Positions 1 through 8,129 are shown, numbered from the stretch's first letter. The stretch is DNA of 24,965 nucleotides from Bacillota bacterium (GCA_023421115.1 JAEZUI010000057.1:1-24965); one strand, 5' to 3'. The notes: generated from the letters alone by a model not told the origin. Translations and numbers: made by a program.

Positions 1-321
1 CGTCAGGAGTGGAATTTGCCTTTTCAAAAAACGGATATTTTCCAACTCCTTATTCACTATTTTGCAAAAACATGTTTAAACTATCAATTTCTCTAATAAT
101 TTCAATAAAATCTCCTAGATTATAGCAGTGATTAATAAATTTTACCATGCGTTTTTTATCTAACTTTAAACCATAGTAGAATTTAACCTTACAAAGTGGA
201 ATTTAACTTTTCAATTGACCATTTTTTTATAAACTTTTTTTAATATATTTTCTTATCCAATATATGTAAATATATTATCTAATTTTTATATACTATATAT
301 TAATTCTATGACTTTTAAATT

Positions 322-338
322 TTCGCCCTTTGGGCGAA
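322..338. terminator. GC hairpin, possible terminator
   Basis: TTCGCCC, a 3-nt TTT loop and GGGCGAA form a perfect 7-bp stem. AT-rich arms outside it (TTTAAA on each side) extend the pairing imperfectly. There is no clean T-run on either strand, so termination is only an inference. It could end a gene lying to the left of the window or act as a backup behind the serS terminator. Confidence 0.35.
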
Positions 339-397
339 CTTTAAAATGCAAATTACTATACTATATATTTATACAAAACATTAGCTAAGATTGACTA

Positions 398-497
398 AAA
401 TTATTTTCAAAAAGAAAGCTTTTATCCTTTACAACATTTAGGTCATAAAGCCTGTCAAATTAAATTTTTGAAATGGCAATTGACCAGTTATTCTTTT
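398..497 (+). repeat. Dispersed repeat, degenerate copy R1
   Basis: The right end is well preserved: TTTTTGAAATGGCAATTGAC starts at 465 and continues CAGTTATT. An internal segment resembling CATAAAGCCTGTC aligns with copies R2 and R3. The left end is eroded (TTATTTTCAAAAA near 401). Orientation is + (left terminus at the lower coordinate). It lies just beyond the serS terminator. Confidence 0.55.
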
Positions 498-506
498 GAA
501 TCAACT

Positions 507-541
507 AAAGTCAAAAAGATATAGTATATCTTTTTGACTTT
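507..541 (-). terminator. serS terminator
   Basis: A perfect 17-bp inverted repeat (arms 507-523 and 525-541, arms ending AAAGATATA and TATATCTTT) lies 16 bp past the serS stop. On the minus-strand transcript the 3' arm contains a U5 run followed by more U-rich sequence, as in an intrinsic terminator. The symmetry means it could also stop transcription coming from the left. Confidence 0.7.
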
Positions 542-556
542 ATATATAAAAAATTC

Positions 557-1828
557 CTACTTAATGATATCCACACCATTCATATATTTCAACAAAGCTT
601 CAGGAATAGTAACCGATCCATCTTCTTGTTGATAGTTTTCGAGAATACATGCAGTTGTCCTACCTATAGCAACTCCTGATCCGTTTAATGTGTGGACAAA
701 TTCAGGTTTATCATTTGCACTTCTTCTAAACTTAATACCCGCTCTTCTAGCCTGAAAATCTTCAAAATTACTACATGAAGATATTTCAACATACCTGTTA
801 TAACTTGGCATCCATACCTCTATATCATACTTCATTGCTGCGGTAAATCCAAGGTCTCCTACACATATCTTGACAACCCTATAAGGTATACCTAGTAACT
901 GTAACACCTCTTCCGCATCTCTTGTTAAGCCTTCAAGTTCATCATAGGAAGTTTCAGGTGTTGTAAATTTTACCAACTCTACTTTATTAAATTGATGTTG
1001 TCTTATAAGACCTCTAGTATCTCTTCCTGCAGCTCCTGCCTCAGCTCTAAAACACGCCGAATATGCTGCATGTTTTATTGGTAAATCATTTACATCCAAT
1101 ATTTGTTCTCTATACATATTAGTAACTGGAACTTCAGCTGTCGGTATTAAAAAATAATCATTGTTTGCAACTTTAAATGCATCTTCTTCGAATTTAGGAA
1201 GCTGTCCTGTTCCTACCATACTGTTTCTGTGAACCATAAAAGGTGGAAATACCTCTGTATATTCATGTTTGCTTGTATGTAAATCAAGCATGAAATTCAT
1301 TAAAGATCTTTCAAGTCTAGCTCCTAAACCTTTATAAAAAGTAAACCTCGCTCCTGTTACTTTCGATGCAGATGAAAAATCAAGTATACCTAATTTTTCT
1401 CCAATATCCCAATGGGCTTTCGGTTCAAAATTAAATTTTCTTGGTTCTCCCCATTTTCTTATTTCTACATTATCCTCATCAGTATCACCGTCTGGAACTG
1501 AACTATTTGGAATATTCGGTATTGTTAAAAGTATTTTATTTAATTCTTCATCAATATCCTTAACTTTAGAATCAAGAGCTTTTATCTTATCAGACAAACT
1601 CTTCATTTCATCCATAAGAGGTTCAACATCTTTTCCTTCCTTTTTGTAAACCGGAATCATCTTTGAATCAGAATTTTGTTTATTCTTAAGTTGCTCTACT
1701 TCAACTAAAATTTGTCTTCTTTTTTCATCAAGACTCAGAATTTGATTAACGTCAAAGCTGTCTTTTCTCTTTAGTAATGCTTTTTTAAGAATATCAGGAT
1801 TACTTCTTATTAACTTAATGTCTAACAT
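557..1828 (-). CDS. serS: Seryl-tRNA synthetase
   Basis: SerS charges tRNA-Ser (and tRNA-Sec) with serine in the cytoplasm. The 423-aa length is normal for the bacterial enzyme. The N-terminal part (about 1-110) is the helical tRNA-binding arm, rich in Lys/Glu heptads. The class II core follows, with motif 2 around FRAEAGAAGRDTRGLIRQHQF and motif 3 near the C-terminus (GSGVAIGRTTACILENYQ). The ATG at 1828 is preceded by AAGGAG at good spacing. The gene is monocistronic, with a terminator directly after it. No T-box antiterminator motif is seen in the 260-bp upstream gap, although serS is often T-box controlled in Bacillota. A repeat copy (R2) lies in that gap. Confidence 0.97.
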   Translation of the reverse strand: MLDIKLIRSNPDILKKALLKRKDSFDVNQILSLDEKRRQILVEVEQLKNKQNSDSKMIPVYKKEGKDVEPLMDEMKSLSDKIKALDSKVKDIDEELNKILLTIPNIPNSSVPDGDTDEDNVEIRKWGEPRKFNFEPKAHWDIGEKLGILDFSSASKVTGARFTFYKGLGARLERSLMNFMLDLHTSKHEYTEVFPPFMVHRNSMVGTGQLPKFEEDAFKVANNDYFLIPTAEVPVTNMYREQILDVNDLPIKHAAYSACFRAEAGAAGRDTRGLIRQHQFNKVELVKFTTPETSYDELEGLTRDAEEVLQLLGIPYRVVKICVGDLGFTAAMKYDIEVWMPSYNRYVEISSCSNFEDFQARRAGIKFRRSANDKPEFVHTLNGSGVAIGRTTACILENYQQEDGSVTIPEALLKYMNGVDIIK

Positions 1829-1979
1829 AATTATTTCTCCTTATAATAATAATTTATCTATAAATATAATATGGTTAAAATAACACTGCATATTTATTTC
1901 TAATAATTTAAATAAATATAAAAAACTCTAAAACTCCGTCATTTCAACTTTTATTAAAATAATTATACTACAAAAATGT

Positions 1980-2075
1980 ATCATTTCAACTATCAAAATA
2001 TATTACAATACTTATGTCACAAAGACCGCTAAATCAATATTTTTGAAATGGCAATTGATCAGTTTTTTTGAATAA
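1980..2075 (+). repeat. Dispersed repeat, copy R2
   Basis: Starts CATTTCAACTATCAAAATAT at 1982, continues through GTCACAAAGACCGC (about 2015-2030), and ends TTTTTGAAATGGCAATTGA followed by TCAG. The central part present in R3 and R9 is missing, as in R1, so R1 and R2 look like the same internally deleted form. It lies between the coiled-coil/TPR gene and serS, upstream of serS on its coding strand. Confidence 0.6.
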
Positions 2076-2088
2076 CCAAAATCAAAAC

Positions 2089-2823
2089 TTATTTATTTAA
2101 TAATATAAAGTCTGTTGCATCTTTTTTATAAGTACTGTCTGGATAATTAGAAAGCAAAGTATTCATTGCATCTCTTGCAGCATTAGAATTACCCTTTTTT
2201 AAATTTGAATATGCAATAAAGTAATAGCAATCATCAGAATAATACTCATTATTTTCTAGACTTAATGAATTCTCTAAACTATCTATTGCTTTATCATACT
2301 CTCTTTCTTTATAATATTCATAACCTTCATTATAAAATTCCAATGAGGCCTTTTTAACCGACATATCTAGAAGTTTTTGATACAATTGCAAAGCATCTTT
2401 TTCTAAAGAATCTTTATTTATTTCTCTAGTTAAAATTAAAGCACAACTTTTAATATCTCCATTATAATATTTTATATCAGCCTTCATCAAATTTTGATAA
2501 TTCTCGAATTTTAAAACATTCTCATCTTGTATATCCCTTATTTCTTGCTTTAATGTTGATTCCTTTATTCTTGCATCTTCAATTTCCTTATCTAAAATTT
2601 GAATTTTCTCAGTTAGTTTTTTATTTTCTAAGAGAGCAGAACTTAAGTTCATCTGAAAATTGCTTTTTTCTTTTTCAGTATTACCTAGTTTATTTTTTAC
2701 ATCATCAATATTTTTATTAACTTTTATTTGGCTATATGTTGTTATCATAAGTACTATAAAAGCACTTGTAAACAAAACTACAGCATAGATCCATACTGTC
2801 TTTTTATCCTTTTTACTAACCAT
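2089..2823 (-). CDS. Membrane-anchored coiled-coil/TPR protein
   Basis: Function unknown. With the start chosen here the protein has 244 aa. It has a short Lys-rich cytoplasmic N-terminus, one membrane helix (about 10-30, IYAVVLFTSAFIVLMI), a long charged coiled coil (about 35-105), and a C-terminal region with TPR-like helices (EGYEYYKEREYDKAIDSLE, then a further pair ending LLSNYPDSTYKKDA). The layout resembles YbgF/CpoB-type scaffold proteins, turned so that most of the chain follows a single anchor. An upstream in-frame ATG at 2859 exists but has no ribosome binding site, whereas AGGAG precedes the ATG at 2823. Its neighbours are DUF4446 upstream and serS downstream, all minus strand. It may be co-transcribed with DUF4446 (82-bp gap). 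No specific family can be assigned. Confidence 0.8.
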   Translation of the reverse strand: MVSKKDKKTVWIYAVVLFTSAFIVLMITTYSQIKVNKNIDDVKNKLGNTEKEKSNFQMNLSSALLENKKLTEKIQILDKEIEDARIKESTLKQEIRDIQDENVLKFENYQNLMKADIKYYNGDIKSCALILTREINKDSLEKDALQLYQKLLDMSVKKASLEFYNEGYEYYKEREYDKAIDSLENSLSLENNEYYSDDCYYFIAYSNLKKGNSNAARDAMNTLLSNYPDSTYKKDATDFILLNK

Positions 2824-2905
2824 ATTTTTAAACACTCCTAAAGGATATATAATACACATAATTTAAGCTATCTTTTAATACTAATAGAGACATTTCAAAA
2901 AATAA

Positions 2906-3424
2906 TTAAAAAGGTTTATTTTTCTTAGCCATATCAATTGCTTGAATTTCTTCTGCTGATAAAGTATATTTTGATTGTCCATTCATAATAGCTTTTGCAT
3001 AAGTGGTTGTTGATTCTCTAGAATAAATTCCATTTAAAACAATTCCATTATCATTACCATCAAGTATTGCAATAGCAAAACTTAAGTTACTACCTACATT
3101 ATCAAATGCATTATATCTTACTATACCTACTTTTTGTACACATTGGAGTATATTTCTTTCTATAAAATTTATCTTACTTTCTATATCCTTATTTTTATTT
3201 GTTATTTCATGACACAAATCTATATTTTCTTCTACTAATCTCTCTATATTAAAATCATTTGAGTTGTTAAAAAACTTTGTATATTTTTTATTTACTTTTT
3301 TATAATTTAAGTTTATTAAAATTAATGAAATTAATAAAATTAATGATAATATAATATTTCCTAATATAAAATATGGGCTAAAGTTTTTTATAGTATTATA
3401 GATTTCTTCTAAGACTTTTAACAT
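2906..3424 (-). CDS. DUF4446 family membrane protein
   Basis: The 172-aa protein has one hydrophobic segment (about 18-40, YFILGNIILSLILLISLILI), a linker with predicted helix (45-90), and a C-terminal domain beginning KVGIVRYNAFDNVGSNLSF and containing VLNGIYSRESTTTYAK. These are recognisable hallmarks of DUF4446, an uncharacterised family commonly found beside parAB in Clostridia. GGAG lies just ahead of the ATG at 3424. The gene follows parB on the same strand, but a 493-bp gap with a parS palindrome and a repeat separates them, so it probably has its own promoter. A role in chromosome segregation or membrane anchoring is suggested only by position. Confidence 0.85.
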   Translation of the reverse strand: MLKVLEEIYNTIKNFSPYFILGNIILSLILLISLILINLNYKKVNKKYTKFFNNSNDFNIERLVEENIDLCHEITNKNKDIESKINFIERNILQCVQKVGIVRYNAFDNVGSNLSFAIAILDGNDNGIVLNGIYSRESTTTYAKAIMNGQSKYTLSAEEIQAIDMAKKNKPF

Positions 3425-3472
3425 ACATTACTCCTTTTGCTTTTTAAGTATTATGACTTTACAGCAACAAAT

Positions 3473-3488
3473 TGTTTCACGTGAAACA
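3473..3488. promoter_or_regulatory. parS: parS site 1
   Basis: TGTTTCACGTGAAACA is an exact 16-bp parS, the ParB (Spo0J) loading site of Bacillota. Here the symmetry continues outward to a perfect 30-bp palindrome (3466-3495). It lies 42 bp upstream of the DUF4446 start, so it is probably transcribed in or next to that gene's leader. Confidence 0.95.
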
Positions 3489-3529
3489 ATTTGTTATATA
3501 TTTGTTAAAAAGATTTTTGTATTCTTCCA

Positions 3530-3678
3530 CTTTAGGCCATTTCAAAAAATAACCTCTACAATAATTAATTCACAAAGCCTATCACAGAAGCTTATAATCT
3601 TCAAAACAAAAGAATATTATTTTGTTACGCAAAAAATGTAAATCAAATTATTTGAAATAATAATTGCAAAGTTTTTTT
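3530..3678 (+). repeat. Dispersed repeat, near full-length copy R3
   Basis: Begins TTTAGGCCATTTCAAAAAAT (3531) and runs through AACCTCTACAATAATT, CACAAAGCCTATCACAGAAG and ATTTTGTTACGCAAAA, ending near TTATTTGAAATAATAATTGC. It shares the same order of blocks with R9 (reverse complement) and R4. The terminal blocks CATTTCAAAAAAT and ATTATTTGAAAT form an imperfect inverted repeat. Orientation +. Confidence 0.7.
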
Positions 3679-3917
3679 AAATCACCACATATAGTTGTTT
3701 TAAAAAATAAACTCAATTTGTTTAACATATACGATTTATAAAAATATAAAAATTATTTTTTTCTAAAAAACATTATAAAATTTTGCTTTAAAAATACTAT
3801 TTTCATCAGCTCATCTTATTTATTCTTAAAATCTTTTTTAAGACTTTTAACCCTTTTTTAATGTATTTACATTACTATATCAAAAATAAAGCGTTATAAA
3901 GCGAAATAGAAGGTAGT

Positions 3918-4769
3918 TTAATTTTCCATTTTTTTGAATATTTCTAATAATCTTTCTAACTCATCATTAGAATAGTACTCAATCATTATTTTACCCTTTT
4001 TATTTTTGTTAAATAATTTTACTTTTGTTCCAAATATTTTTTTTAAATCATCTTCTATTTTTATTATATTCTCATCATCATTTTTAACTTTTTTAATATC
4101 ATTTCTATTTGTTTGTATTCTTTTTACCAAATTTTCCGTTTCTCTAACATTAAGTGATTTCTCAATTATTTCTTTACAAACATTTTCTTGTGTTTCTTTT
4201 TCTTCTATTGAGAGTAAAGCTCTTGCATGTCCATAACTTATTTCTCCATCAATTAGTGATTCCTTAACTTTTTCACAGAGAGCTAAAAGTCTTATTATAT
4301 TGGCAATAGTAGATCTATTTTTTCCAATTGATTTTGATAGTTCCTCTTGAGTCATGTTGTATTCATTTAATAATCTTTCATATGCTTCTGCTTCTTCAAT
4401 TGGATTCAAATCTTCCCTTTGTATATTTTCAATTAAAGCCATTTCCATGACTTGCTTATTAGATACATCTTTAATTATAACAGGAACACTTGATAGTCCT
4501 GCTAATCTCGCTGCTCTCCATCTTCTTTCTCCAGCAACTATTTTATATATATTGTCTTCTCTTCTAACAATAATAGGTTGTACAATTCCATGTTCCTTTA
4601 CTGAATCAGATAGCTGCATTAATTTTTGATCATCAAACTTTTTTCTAGGTTGACCTACATTCGGCTCAATTTCATTAATCTTTAATTCAACTACTCCACC
4701 CGACCCAGTTTCCTCATTTGCGGATGAAATCAGTGCACCTAATCCCTTACCTAGACCTTTTTTGTTCAT
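3918..4769 (-). CDS. parB: Chromosome partitioning protein ParB (Spo0J)
   Basis: ParB is a CTP-dependent DNA clamp that loads at parS and spreads to organise the origin. The 283-aa protein starts MNKKGLGKGLGALIS, the ParA-stimulating N-terminus typical of Spo0J. It has the arginine patch GERRWRA (80-86) of the CTP-binding domain, a helix-turn-helix around MTQEELSKSIGKNRSTIANI (about 135-155), and a C-terminal dimerisation domain ending DELERLLEIFKKMEN. The ATG overlaps the parA stop codon (ATGA), with GGAGG 10 nt upstream inside parA, so translation is coupled. Exact parS sites on both sides of the operon are its expected targets. A second ParB-fold protein (noc) lies on the other side of oriC. 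Confidence 0.96.
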   Translation of the reverse strand: MNKKGLGKGLGALISSANEETGSGGVVELKINEIEPNVGQPRKKFDDQKLMQLSDSVKEHGIVQPIIVRREDNIYKIVAGERRWRAARLAGLSSVPVIIKDVSNKQVMEMALIENIQREDLNPIEEAEAYERLLNEYNMTQEELSKSIGKNRSTIANIIRLLALCEKVKESLIDGEISYGHARALLSIEEKETQENVCKEIIEKSLNVRETENLVKRIQTNRNDIKKVKNDDENIIKIEDDLKKIFGTKVKLFNKNKKGKIMIEYYSNDELERLLEIFKKMEN

Positions 4770-5545
4770 CTCACATTTTCCTCCTCAGAATATTCAATAA
4801 CCTCATCAGCTAGATCAAGATAACACTCTGCTCCCTTTGATTTTGGATCATATAAGATAATTGGTAGACCATAACTAGGTGCTTCACTAAGCCTAACATT
4901 TCTTGGTATAACTGTACGATATACTTTATTTCTAAAATACTTTTTTACTTCTTCTACTACTTGTATTGACAAATTCGTCCGTGCATCAAACATGGTCAAT
5001 ACAACACCTTCTACATCTAACTCTTTATTCAAATGTCTTTGTACCAATTTTACTGTCTCCATAAGTTGACTTAAACCTTCTAGCGCATAGTACTCACATT
5101 GGATAGGAACAAGTATTGTATTTGAAGCAGTCAATGAATTTAAAGTTAAAAGTCCTAAAGATGGTGGACAGTCAATCAATATAAAGTCATAATTATCTTT
5201 AATAATATCGAGTGAATTTTTTAATCGGGTTTCTCTAGAAATTGTTGATACAAGTTCTACCTCTGCACCAGCTAATTGAATATTTGAGGGACATAACATA
5301 AGGTTTTCTATCGGTGTTTGAACTAGTGTTTCTACAATATCTACATCATTAATTAAAACATCATATGCTGACTTGCCAATTTTTTTCTTATCAATACCTA
5401 AACCACTAGTTGAGTTTCCCTGAGGATCAACATCAATTAGAAGCACTTTTTTACCTTTGTAACCTAGGCAAGAACTTAAATTTACTGCAGTAGTAGTCTT
5501 ACCAACACCGCCCTTTTGATTAGCTACTGCAATTATTTTTGCCAT
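4766..5545 (-). CDS. parA: Chromosome partitioning ATPase ParA (Soj)
   Basis: ParA/Soj is a deviant-Walker ATPase that moves origins with ParB and, in B. subtilis, regulates DnaA. The 259-aa protein has the signature Walker A' KGGVGKTT (11-18), Walker A'-adjacent VDPQGNSTSGLG (about 38-49), and Walker B LIDCPPSLG. The ATG at 5545 (MAKIIAVANQ) is preferred because AGGAG sits 8 nt upstream. A GTG at 5554 would overlap that Shine-Dalgarno sequence. It heads the parAB operon. Its upstream neighbour is gyrB, not noc as in B. subtilis. The promoter region contains a perfect 18-bp palindrome and a parS site. Confidence 0.96.
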   Translation of the reverse strand: MAKIIAVANQKGGVGKTTTAVNLSSCLGYKGKKVLLIDVDPQGNSTSGLGIDKKKIGKSAYDVLINDVDIVETLVQTPIENLMLCPSNIQLAGAEVELVSTISRETRLKNSLDIIKDNYDFILIDCPPSLGLLTLNSLTASNTILVPIQCEYYALEGLSQLMETVKLVQRHLNKELDVEGVVLTMFDARTNLSIQVVEEVKKYFRNKVYRTVIPRNVRLSEAPSYGLPIILYDPKSKGAECYLDLADEVIEYSEEENVR

Positions 5546-5620
5546 CAAACCCACTCCTTAGTTATCATTAGTTTAATTAAGGCATTTTAAAAATATTATT
5601 CATATTTTAAATATTAGCCT

Positions 5621-5638
5621 TTAACTTTATAAAGTTAA
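5621..5638. promoter_or_regulatory. 18-bp perfect palindrome upstream of parA
   Basis: TTAACTTTATAAAGTTAA is a perfect palindrome 76 bp ahead of the parA start. Length, symmetry and place fit an operator for a dimeric regulator, but no regulator is known to bind it. In this AT-rich sequence some palindromes of this kind will arise by chance. Confidence 0.35.
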
Positions 5639-5867
5639 TTTTTTTTACACCATTTAATACATTAATTATGCTTATAGTATATATTTTTGATTTATCACAT
5701 TTATTTGCACTAATCACTAAGTTCTAAAGGCTTATTTTAAAAGCAAACTCTCTGCTATTTTATTATAAAACTAAATATATTAATTTTTATTTTTTACATA
5801 TTTCTAAAACCATTATTTCATTATAACATAATTATTTTTTATAACAAACCATATTTTAATAAAAAAA

Positions 5868-5883
5868 TGTTTCACGTGAAACA
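5868..5883. promoter_or_regulatory. parS: parS site 2
   Basis: TGTTTCACGTGAAACA is identical to parS site 1. Outward symmetry extends to 5864-5887 (24 bp). It lies upstream of parA, so the two sites bracket the parAB operon about 2.4 kb apart and about 7-10 kb from oriC. Confidence 0.95.
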
Positions 5884-5912
5884 TTTTCTATTTTCTATGA
5901 AACAATTCAATA

Positions 5913-5940
5913 AAAACCCCTTTTATAGGGGTTTTATTAA
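5913..5940 (-). terminator. gyrB operon terminator (bidirectional shape)
   Basis: AAAACCCC, a 7-nt loop and GGGGTTTT form an 8-bp stem. On the minus strand the GGGG arm is followed by TTTTTATTG, a good intrinsic terminator for transcription coming from gyrB. It separates gyrB from parAB. The plus strand also has T-rich sequence after the stem. Confidence 0.8.
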
Positions 5941-5964
5941 TATTAAAATCAGATAATATATTCA

Positions 5965-6080
5965 ATTTAGGCCAATTAAATAAATATCCTATATAATATT
6001 TTCAAATCAAAGGCCGCCACGGAAGTTTAAAAACTTCAAACATAAGAACACTATTTTATTGTGCTATAAATTAACAAGAT
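5965..6080 (+). repeat. Dispersed repeat, diverged copy R4
   Basis: Blocks in order are TTTAGGCCAATTAAATAAAT (5967), ATCCTATATAATATTTT, AGGCCGCCACGGAAG, CTTCAAACATAAGAACACTA and TTTTATTGTGCTATAAATTA. These align block by block with the reverse complement of R9 (GGCCCATTTCAGAAAAATAA, CCTATACAATATTTTT, ACTATTTTG-like and ACAAACATAGGAACATTATT). Orientation is +, opposite to R9. Confidence 0.6.
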
Positions 6081-6118
6081 ACTTTTCTAGAGATAACTTT
6101 TCTTAATATAATTAAAAA

Positions 6119-8044
6119 CTAAATATCAAGGTTTGTTACTTCCTTGGCATTATCTTGTATAAATTCTTTTCTAGGTTCAACTTTTTCTCCCATTAATATT
6201 GTAAAAATTTCATCCGCTGCTATTGCATCATTTAATTCTACTCTAAGCATAGTTCTTGTTTCAGGATTCATTGTAGTTTCCCATAACTGTTCAGGATTCA
6301 TTTCTCCAAGGCCCTTATATCTCTGAATATTACAATCCTCCTTCTTCCAACCTTTTTCATTTACAATTCTATCTACTTCTTTTTCTGTATAAGCATAAGC
6401 TTCTTCTTTACCTTTTGCAACTTTAAATAAGGGAGGCTGTGCAATATATACAAATCCCCCTTCAACAAGTGGTTTCATATATCGAAACATAAATGTTAAT
6501 AATAAAGTTCTTATATGCTGTCCATCTACATCGGCATCAGCCATTATAATTATTTTATGATATCTTAGCTTTTCTACATTAAATTCTTCACCAATATTAG
6601 CCCCAAGTGCAGTAATTACAGGTAAAAGCTTTTCATTACCATAAACTTTATCAATTCTTGCCTTTTCAACATTAAGCATTTTTCCCCAAAGAGGTAAAAT
6701 AGCTTGAAATTTTCTATCCCTACCCTGCTTTGCAGATCCTCCCGCAGAATCTCCCTCAACTATGTATATTTCACATTTTGATGGATCTTTTTCCGAACAA
6801 TCAGCTAATTTACCAGGCAGAGTTGTTGACTCAAGAGCACTTTTTCTTCTAGTCATTTCACGTGCTTTCCTTGCTGCTTCTCTTGCTCTTGCAGCTGTAA
6901 GGCTTTTTTCCATTATTATTTTAGCAGTTGCAGGATTCTCCTCTAAAAAAGCAGATAGCTTTTCAGCAACAGTATTTTCAACAAGACTTCTAATTTCAGA
7001 ATTACCGAGTTTAGTTTTAGTTTGTCCTTCAAATTGAGGATCGTGTAATTTTACACTTATAACAGCTGTTAAGCCTTCTCTTATATCTTCACCTAATAAA
7101 TTTTTATCATTCTCTTTTAAATAATTATATTTTCTTGAATAATCATTGAACACTTTAGTTATAGCAGTTTTAAAACCTGTTAAATGTGTTCCTCCTTCTG
7201 TTGTAGCTATATTGTTTGCAAAACTAAAAATATTTTCAATATAAGTGTCGTTATACTGCATTGCAATTTCCACATAGCTACCATCTTTTATATTTTCTAT
7301 GTATATAGGAGGCTGATGTATTACTTCTTTATTTCTGCTTACATATTCAACAAAAGAAACAATTCCACCCTCATAGTGGAGTTCTTTAATTAAAGGTTCT
7401 TCTTGTCTCATATCTACTAGTCTTATCATAAGACCTCTATTTAAAAATGCCAGTTCTCTAAATCTATTTAAGAGTATTTCAAAACTAAATACAATTTCTT
7501 CGAAAATTTGTGTATCAGGCTTAAAAGTTGTTTTAGTCCCAGTCTTTTCAGTCTTACCCACAATTTCTAAATTAGTTGCTACACTTCCTCTTTCATATCT
7601 CTGTTTATATATATTGCCATCTCTATATACTTCAACTTCTAAATATTCTGATAAAGCATTAACTACCGATGCGCCTACACCATGCAATCCACCTGATACA
7701 GAATACCCTTCTCCTCCAAACTTTCCTCCTGCATGTAATATAGTGTGAACAACTTCTACTGTTGGAATTCCCATTTTGGGATGTATACCAACAGGTATGC
7801 CTCTTCCGTTATCTATATTAGTAATAGAATTATCAGGATTAATAGTTATTTCAATTTCAGTACAATAACCTGCTAAAGCTTCATCTATACTATTATCCAT
7901 TATTTCATACACTAGATGATGCAAACCTCTAGATGATGTACTTCCAATATACATTCCTGGTCTCTTTCTTACAGCTTCAAGACCTTCAAGCACCTGTATA
8001 TTGTTTTCATTATATGAATTGTTTATACTTTCCATTTCGGACAT
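6119..8044 (-). CDS. gyrB: DNA gyrase subunit B
   Basis: GyrB is the ATPase/TOPRIM subunit of the gyrase that introduces negative supercoils. At 641 aa it has the short Gram-positive form. GHKL ATPase motifs are EIMDNSIDEA (47-56), NGRGIP (79-84) and GGLHGVGASVVNAL (118-131). The transducer follows, then TOPRIM with EGDSAGG (430-436) and DADVDG (503-508), and the C-terminal QRYKGLGEMNPEQLWETTMNP. GGAGG sits 5 nt before the ATG at 8044. It is 85 bp from remB and probably in the same transcript. Its partner gyrA is on the opposite side of oriC, about 14 kb away, rather than directly downstream. Confidence 0.98.
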   Translation of the reverse strand: MSEMESINNSYNENNIQVLEGLEAVRKRPGMYIGSTSSRGLHHLVYEIMDNSIDEALAGYCTEIEITINPDNSITNIDNGRGIPVGIHPKMGIPTVEVVHTILHAGGKFGGEGYSVSGGLHGVGASVVNALSEYLEVEVYRDGNIYKQRYERGSVATNLEIVGKTEKTGTKTTFKPDTQIFEEIVFSFEILLNRFRELAFLNRGLMIRLVDMRQEEPLIKELHYEGGIVSFVEYVSRNKEVIHQPPIYIENIKDGSYVEIAMQYNDTYIENIFSFANNIATTEGGTHLTGFKTAITKVFNDYSRKYNYLKENDKNLLGEDIREGLTAVISVKLHDPQFEGQTKTKLGNSEIRSLVENTVAEKLSAFLEENPATAKIIMEKSLTAARAREAARKAREMTRRKSALESTTLPGKLADCSEKDPSKCEIYIVEGDSAGGSAKQGRDRKFQAILPLWGKMLNVEKARIDKVYGNEKLLPVITALGANIGEEFNVEKLRYHKIIIMADADVDGQHIRTLLLTFMFRYMKPLVEGGFVYIAQPPLFKVAKGKEEAYAYTEKEVDRIVNEKGWKKEDCNIQRYKGLGEMNPEQLWETTMNPETRTMLRVELNDAIAADEIFTILMGEKVEPRKEFIQDNAKEVTNLDI

Positions 8045-8129
8045 TTTATCCTCCTGTTAATACAAATAAAAATTTTATATATGCTTTTTGCTATGATTTT
8101 TCTAAAGTAAGATTTAATTTATATATTGT

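Larger units (their letters stand above)
1..556. other. Gene-poor stretch downstream of serS
   Basis: No convincing gene is visible. The stretch holds a degenerate copy of the window's dispersed repeat (about 398-497), the probable serS terminator (507-541), and a GC-rich hairpin TTCGCCC-TTT-GGGCGAA at 322-338 that stands out from the AT-rich background. On the minus strand, a frame open from about 205 down to a TAA at 50-52 reads like protein, but it has no ribosome binding site and may be a gene remnant. The left edge of the window cuts whatever lies beyond. Confidence 0.6.
3425..3917. other. parB-DUF4446 gap
   Basis: Contains a parS site inside a long palindrome (3466-3495), a nearly full-length dispersed repeat R3 (about 3530-3678), and AT-rich sequence with a weak hairpin TCTTAAAA/TTTTAAGA (3824-3843) downstream of parB on the minus strand. 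No gene is supported. The open frame on the plus strand at 3453-3641 is made of parS and repeat sequence. Confidence 0.6.
5546..6118. other. gyrB-parA gap (inferred rearrangement junction)
   Basis: No gene is seen. From parA outward the gap holds an 18-bp palindrome (5621-5638), a parS site (5868-5883), a hairpin terminator (5913-5940) and a diverged repeat copy R4 (about 5965-6080) next to the end of gyrB. In the B. subtilis order gyrA would follow gyrB here. See the inversion finding. Confidence 0.7.

Noticed and set aside
3453..3641. Plus-strand open frame of 62 codons beside parB
   Set aside because: It runs through the parS palindrome and repeat R3, has no ribosome binding site, and is low-complexity.
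5895..5907. Third parS (TTTCTATGAAACA) next to parS site 2
   Set aside because: The central CACGTG is missing, so it is not a ParB site by consensus.
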